The notes beneath the pieces were generated by a model. The model ran no database searches. It saw nothing but the letters and a program-made list of their open reading frames with translations, and was not told the DNA's origin. Below, piece after piece: positions 26,367 to 30,861 of a stretch of DNA of 30,861 bases. The stretch's first letter is position 1. Each line of letters opens with the position of its first letter. The position numbers and the translations under genes were made by a program. Source of the stretch: Proteromonas lacertae. Its lineage: Eukaryota; Sar; Bigyra; Opalinata; Proteromonadidae. The DNA lies in assembly GCA_002245135.1 (NCBI GenBank), contig NGBS01000636.1, positions 1-30,861 of the forward strand. Reading direction: 5' to 3'.

Positions 26367-26526
26367 TATAAAGTTTAGAATGATATTAAAAATTTGAAAG
26401 AAAAAGGACAAACTATTTTTGGCTTGATAAAAATGTATTTCTATATTTTCACACTTACAATCATTTAGAATGAATTGTTGTAATATCTATGCATATGTTA
26501 ATGTTAGACAGTTAGGGTTATATTGA
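26250..26526 (+). repeat. Third copy of a 277-bp repeat segment
   Basis: A direct copy of 23756-24032 (constant offset 2494) and an inverted copy of the matching part of 16230-17028. It ends right after GTTAGGGTTATATTGA, which holds one and a half telomere units, in both places. The first 117 bases are coding here and non-coding in the other copies. Confidence 0.93.
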
Positions 26527-26740
26527 TAAAAACTTAAGTAAATTACAACTTATTGAGTAGAAAAAAATATAAAGGTAAAAAATAAGGACAAAATATAAGT
26601 CAAAATTTAGCACAATTTCAACTAGTGAGGTTTAGCTTATATATTATTATTACTATATTATTATATATTATATATTAAATATTATTTTATCATTGGTAAG
26701 AAGAATGAATATTATGTATAGTTAGTAATATATGTTTCTC
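26527..26740. other. AT-rich spacer
   Basis: Low-complexity ATTATT/TATATTA stretch at about 26637-26690. No gene. Confidence 0.5.
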
Positions 26741-27230
26741 AATTTGATAGTGAATCATTATAATCGCTTATCGATAATTATGATAAAGACATTTTTATTG
26801 CTCATTTGGAAACTGTTTTGGAAATGTATGTATATATTTTGTTATAATTGTTGTTTATAGATAAAAGGTGATAATGTGAATAGAATGAAGATGAAGATAA
26901 AGTGGAATCCTCTAATGCTAAAGAAGATGAGATAAGTCAATTGAAAGAAGAGTTAAATGAAATGAAGAAAGAAAATAACGAATTAGAAAGTCAATTAATA
27001 GAGATGAAAGAAGAATCTAAACCATATATTGACAAAAGTGAATAACTTGGAATAAGCGAAATTGAAGAACAAAGATGAATTAGAGAATGAATTAAATGGA
27101 TTGAAAGAACAACTAGATAAATCCAATGAAGATAAAGAAGAAATGAAAAAAACAAAACAGATTTAGAGAATAAGTCGAAGAAAATGAATGATGAAGTAAT
27201 TAAGTGATAAAACAATGTTGAGATAATTCA
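26741..27230 (+). pseudogene. Decayed coiled-coil gene with a possible 35-nt intron
   Basis: The region 26775-26825 reads like coding sequence (NYDKDIFIAHLETVLE). A GTATGT..TTATAG stretch at 26826-26860 (35 nt) then follows. After it come two strongly heptad-like Glu/Lys/Leu stretches in different frames: SQLKEELNEMKKENNELESQ (about 26935) and KDELENELNGLKEQLDKSN (about 27070). It is a broken coiled-coil gene of unknown family. Whether it was a host gene or part of the neighbouring fossil element is not clear. Confidence 0.5.
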
Positions 27231-27900
27231 AGAATTAATTTTATTCCCATAATCAGTACTTCAGTTTAGTTATATCAACATGATGACATGATAGTGAAGA
27301 AAGAGAAGCAATTCATCCATATTTGTCAGAATAAAATAAATAATTATTCTCAGTATATTTTGTAGAAGTTGAAAAATTATACAGAATTTAATACAGTTTG
27401 GAAGAATGCCTCATCATTATATGAATAAAGTATTTAATTATCACTATATTAATAGAAGATTATAATATAACATTGAATAAGTGGGCTTCCAACTAATGAA
27501 TTGAATAAAATGTTGAGAATAAAAATAACAGGTAATAGAAAATTCAGTTATGAAACACATTCAGTTGCAAACATATCTCACATATCATGAAACAAAATAT
27601 ATATTTTGTAAATGAAGAAGATAAGAAAAAATATAGAATAGAATAATATGAAGGCATTAAATTGACAGATAAAACAAAAAATGTGTATTAAATTGAAAGA
27701 TTTACCTACAAAATTGACAATTTAATACTTTTGTTGAATAATATAAGCTGAATGATTAAGAAATGAAGATGAAAATGGTATAATAGTATAAGGAATTCAA
27801 ATAAAATGTCATATTTTCAAAGTAAATGTGAATGTTTTAATGGTTAATGTTGTATAAATGTATAATTAGTGTATTTAGATAATGTATTATTATAGGTGAT
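27231..27900. other. Decayed, unassigned sequence
   Basis: Coding-like base composition in several frames, but no frame stays open and no family motif is visible. It may be the further remains of the coiled-coil gene upstream. Confidence 0.4.
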
Positions 27901-28099
27901 TTTACATTAGTTAGTATGAATTTATTTTGTTTTTTGAGGTTTTATTTCAGAAATACATAATTAGAATTCAATGATTTATATAAAAAATAACAGTAAAAAC
28001 ATTAGATATATATATTTATTACTATAACTATATATATACATATAATTCTCATTTATTTCATAATATATATCATAGTATATAAGTTTTCTGAAGTATTAC

Positions 28100-28740
28100 A
28101 CCATGATCAAGTACTTGAGGATGATCATTAACCTTTTATTATCAAGCGCTTGATAAGTTGTTTAAAGAGAAAGTCTCTTTCAGTGGCTATAAAAAGAGAA
28201 AAGAACGCAGAAGAAGTCATTCTGTAGGTATGAAAAAGAGAAAGAAAGGAAACAATAGAAGCTGTTCTACTAGTAGTAACTAATAGAAGAAGATAATTAT
28301 CGTTGTAGAAGTTTTACCAAAAAGAAATACGATGATTATGTAAAAGATATAAACTTCTATTCCAACAAAGGTTATTCTTACGACGAAAAGACAAAGCAGT
28401 TATTGTTTAAAGGAAAGAAAGTTATTAAAACTGAAGAATCGTTTGATGTACTGAAAGAATTACACGAAGGTAATGGTCATATTACATTGAACCTATATAT
28501 TACTTGGTATATGAAAAGAAGTACTATGGTATTACCAGAGAAATGAGAGATGCATTCGTAAAAACATGTTCTGGATGTAAAGAATTGAAGAAAGTTCATG
28601 TTGAACAACTGTTAAAACCAATACTATCAAGCTATCCACGCGAAAGAGTGTTATGTGAACTTTTTTCCAACATGAAGAAGAACAGTTTAATTACATTCTT
28701 ACAGTGATTGATCATTACAGTAATTTTACAATTATATATA
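28100..28740 (+). mobile_element. Fossil integrase fragment (retroelement/Polinton/Ginger type)
   Basis: 28310-28740 holds the N-terminal zinc-binding region of a DDE integrase: ELHEGNGH, then FVKTCSGCKELKK (HHCC pattern), then KPILSSYPRERV. After that comes the beginning of the rve core, with VIDHYSN carrying the first catalytic Asp. The 'KPI.S.YPRERV' linker is typical of integrases shared by LTR elements, Polintons and Ginger-like transposons, so the exact family is open. It is broken by several changes and lacks the rest of the core. Upstream, 28107-28196 carries two palindromes and a TATA-like box that could be its old promoter. A 67-bp part (28673-28739) recurs at 30267-30333. Old, with no sign of activity. 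Confidence 0.7.
28107..28196 (+). promoter_or_regulatory. Paired palindromes, hairpin and TATA-like box
   Basis: TCAAGTACTTGA (28107-28118) and TCAAGCGCTTGA (28142-28153) are perfect 12-bp palindromes sharing TCAAG..CTTGA, 35 bp apart; the second extends to 18 bp. AAAGAGA/TCTCTTT (28164-28180) forms a 7-bp stem. TATAAAAAG follows at 28188-28196. The order looks like two sites for a dimeric activator ahead of a core promoter. Confidence 0.4.
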
Positions 28741-29069
28741 CTAATAATATGTGTATGTAATACACATACTATAATGCATCTATCTATATACTAATATCAA
28801 AAATTACTCAAAATTTATAACATTACCAAAATGATTTACATAAGAAATAGAAGTTATTATAAATTTTAGTTTATTATTTATAATTACGAAATGATTTAAA
28901 AAATATATACAAAAATATACACAATTGCTTAAGAAATTAACGATAATAAAATAATTAAGGGGTAAATAAATATTTTATCAACTAATTGAAATTTCTTAAA
29001 GATATTTTGTATTATTAATATGCATAATATGTACATACATAATGTATAAAAAAGTTTACTAATTGGTGT
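28741..29069. other. Gene-free AT-rich spacer
   Basis: Contains ATGTGTATG/CATACACAT-like inverted bits near 28750-28770 and no open frame of note. The short minus-strand frame at 28929-29120 runs into the transposon terminus and is not convincing. Confidence 0.5.
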
Positions 29070-30239
29070 TGTTGTGCGCTGTTGAGCCGGTTGCGCCGTT
29101 GAGCCGCACTCATCAAACAATTACTTTCAAACAAACTAATATCATTTTTATCTTAGTTATAGAGAGTTATTTACAAATATATAGTTAGTTTGTCATATAA
29201 GCTACTAATTTGAGTAACAAAATTATGTCATAATATTGACTAAAACCTACATATATATATTTTAAAAATTGTGTATATTCCAAATCTTGTTTTTTTAATT
29301 ACACAGGAATTAAGAATTATACCCCTTCTGATGTCATTTTTAATTTAAAATTGTATTTTCTTCAACTTTTCAGTTTGTATATTTTTATGGTTTAGTCAAA
29401 TAGAAAAAACGAATTTCAATAGAAATTTAAAAGATTACAATCAAATTATATCTACAAAAGAAGATAATGCGAAAATAAAAATCAAGCTTGTCAAACCTGT
29501 CGGTTTTAATTTCTAAATGTAAGTTCTATATATATATATATTATATTATTTTATTTTATTTCATTTTATTTTATTTTATTTTTTGCTATTTACTAACAGA
29601 TCAAAAGATATTGGTTTAAGTACTGAAATAATATCAAAAGATCCAACTAATTAATCATTAGAATCAAATGCCATTTTATATGGAAAGTATTACAAACTGA
29701 AGATTAAATAAGAAAATTTAAACTAACCTCAAGTTCAAATATTACCATCTGTTTGAGAAAGTAATTTAAACAACAGTATAAACAACCCCACAATAGATTT
29801 AGAACTATTAACTGATTAATCTAAATCGGCCTATTTAGTTGGTAAAAAAATATAAAATATTTTATTCCCAAGTAGATCGTGACTGTTTAGCATTTGAAGA
29901 TAAAAATGTATTAATTATTCAAATAAAGATGAAATCTATTAAGATAGTGAAATTTGAAATAATTGTGAATTAGAAAAAAGATTAGATCGATTTCCATTGT
30001 TAATAACAAATTCTGAATCTAATGTTTGATAGATTTCATGAAATTTTGATTTTATTATAAATTTATAAGCTACATATAATAATATTACATATGTTGACGT
30101 AATAGCTGATATCGGCACAAGTTATATATCATAGACCTAACTATATATTTGTAACTAACTCTCTATAACTAAGTTAAAAATGATATTAGATTGTTTTAAA
30201 AGTAATTATATGATGAGAGCGGCTCAATGGCGCACAACA
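29070..30239. mobile_element. 1.17-kb TIR element, non-autonomous or decayed
   Basis: The ends are TGTTGTGCGC (29070-29079) and GCGCACAACA (30230-30239). The inverted ends extend ~120 bp with blocks TTGAGCCG, AATATCATTTTTA, AGTTATAGAGAGTTA and ACAAATATATAGTTAG. The left end has an extra ~17-bp unit repeating GTTGAGCCG..GCGCCGTT. I see no clear target duplication. The interior includes a TATTTTATTT-rich tract (29530-29585) and a region (about 29595-30030) with protein-like composition but repeated interruptions and no transposase motif. The termini resemble those of the foldback family (TGTTGTGCGCCGTT). Confidence 0.75.
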
Positions 30240-30266
30240 GATGTAATAGTTTACAGTTACAGTTAC

Positions 30267-30333
30267 TGAAGAAGAACAGTTTAATTACATTCTTACAGTG
30301 ATTGATCATTACAGTAATTTTACAATTATATAT
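30267..30333 (+). repeat. 67-bp duplicate of the integrase fragment
   Basis: Matches 28673-28739 at a constant offset of 1594 with no difference seen. It ends exactly where the next foldback element begins (30333). Part of the fossil element listed above. Confidence 0.85.
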
Positions 30334-30490
30334 GTTGTGCGCCGTTTGTCAGAGTTGGCCGTTTGTCTACCAGACACTTTCAAAACAAACTAAATACACA
30401 ATTACACTTCTTTTAATGAAAAATTGTTAATTTTATTTTAACATTTTGTATATGATAGACATGTCACGATATGACTTAATTAGTTTATGT
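30333..30490 (+). mobile_element. Left end of a third, diverged foldback element
   Basis: Starts TGTTGTGCGCCGTTTGTC, then GTTGGCC and GTTTGTCTACCAGACAC, and keeps ATGAAAAATTGTTA further in. This matches the first ~150 bp of the elements at 15140 and 19715 with clear divergence. The right end is not in the window, so its true length is unknown; the end given is only where similarity fades. Confidence 0.75.
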
Positions 30491-30861
30491 AACAATTTTT
30501 TCTACATAATCTATTAATACATATTAAGTACATGAATAATATAAAATATTATCTTACAACTCGCTTCTGTTGTTGATATAAATAAAATAATGTAACTAAA
30601 AACTTGAATTTTCTTACCCCCTTATTTGTACGAAATTCAATATTTTGATATAAACACTTGTTATATATACACATATATTTCATCTAAATCTATAATTTTA
30701 GTTACAAAGTTAATATCTACAATATAAACATAAATACAATCTTTAATCGACATGATTCTCAAAGCTACAACAAATTAATGTATTTCATATTTCAATACCT
30801 TCTATAAAAATCATTCATTTTAGCGTGTAGCCAATTACAATATATTTTAACACTTAGCTTC
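30491..30861. other. Terminal AT-rich sequence, unassigned
   Basis: No open frame. It may be the interior of the third foldback element or flanking DNA. Confidence 0.4.

Noticed and set aside
26991-27215. Minus-strand Ser/Leu/Ile-rich frame
   Set aside because: Reverse reading of Glu/Lys-rich coiled-coil sequence, which typically yields such hydrophobic shadows.
1-30861. A ciliate-type code with TAA/TAG as glutamine throughout
   Set aside because: Intact genes of family-typical length end at TAA, TAG or TGA, and reading past them gives no family sequence.
1-30861. tRNA, rRNA genes or CRISPR arrays
   Set aside because: I saw no tRNA-like GTTCRANNC arm with matching stems, no rRNA-like conserved block and no regularly spaced short repeats apart from the telomere.

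Overview
This is the end of a linear chromosome from an AT-rich eukaryote. The first ~405 bases are a nearly pure CCCTAA array, the C-rich strand of a TTAGGG telomere, so gene numbering runs inward from the chromosome tip. At least two genes need very short GT..AG introns to keep their frame (29 nt at 1100-1128 and 27 nt at 25530-25556). A 28-nt and a 20-nt candidate lie in two broken genes. All three stop codons end intact genes, so the code looks standard. TTAGGG telomeres, ultrashort introns, Tc1/mariner DNA, and the families DUF229, GT92 and acyltransferase-3/SGNH would fit a miniaturised animal parasite such as a dicyemid. The species cannot be fixed from this sequence, and other protists with tiny introns remain possible.

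Layout. 1-405 is telomere and 406-770 is gene-free subtelomere. 773-1527 is a two-exon gene, possibly an epsin-like (ENTH) adaptor. 1528-2030 holds two striking hairpins. About 2030 to 23560 is an island of surface-glycan genes. In order these are: a broken DUF229 sulfatase-fold gene; a GT-A enzyme (minus strand); a broken acyltransferase-3/SGNH gene; a paralogous GT-A enzyme; a GT-B enzyme (minus); a broken GT77; an FkbM methyltransferase interrupted by one in-frame TAA; a DxRD-type GT-A; an HtrL/YibB-like gene; an identical inverted copy of the DxRD GT; an intact 620-aa acyltransferase-3/SGNH (minus); a GT2-like enzyme; a GT92 (minus); and a fucosyltransferase-like gene (minus). Almost all begin with a signal anchor and would act in the ER/Golgi lumen, building, methylating and acylating variable glycans.

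The island is shaped by inverted duplication. One pair of 1,735-bp arms (10191-11925 and 12835-14569) flanks a 909-bp spacer. A second pair of ~799-bp arms (16230-17028 and 23498-24296) encloses ~6.5 kb of glycan genes. Two near-identical 635-bp foldback elements (15140-15774 and 19715-20349) lie in opposite orientation; the first interrupts a decayed Tc1/mariner transposase. Where the breakpoints cut genes, they show which copy is older.

From 24.3 to 26.4 kb are three small unrecognised genes. The last of them ends inside a 277-bp piece of the second repeat. From 26.5 kb to the window end is a graveyard: a decayed coiled-coil gene, a fossil integrase fragment of a retroelement/Polinton/Ginger type, a 1.17-kb TIR element, and the start of a further foldback element running out of the window.
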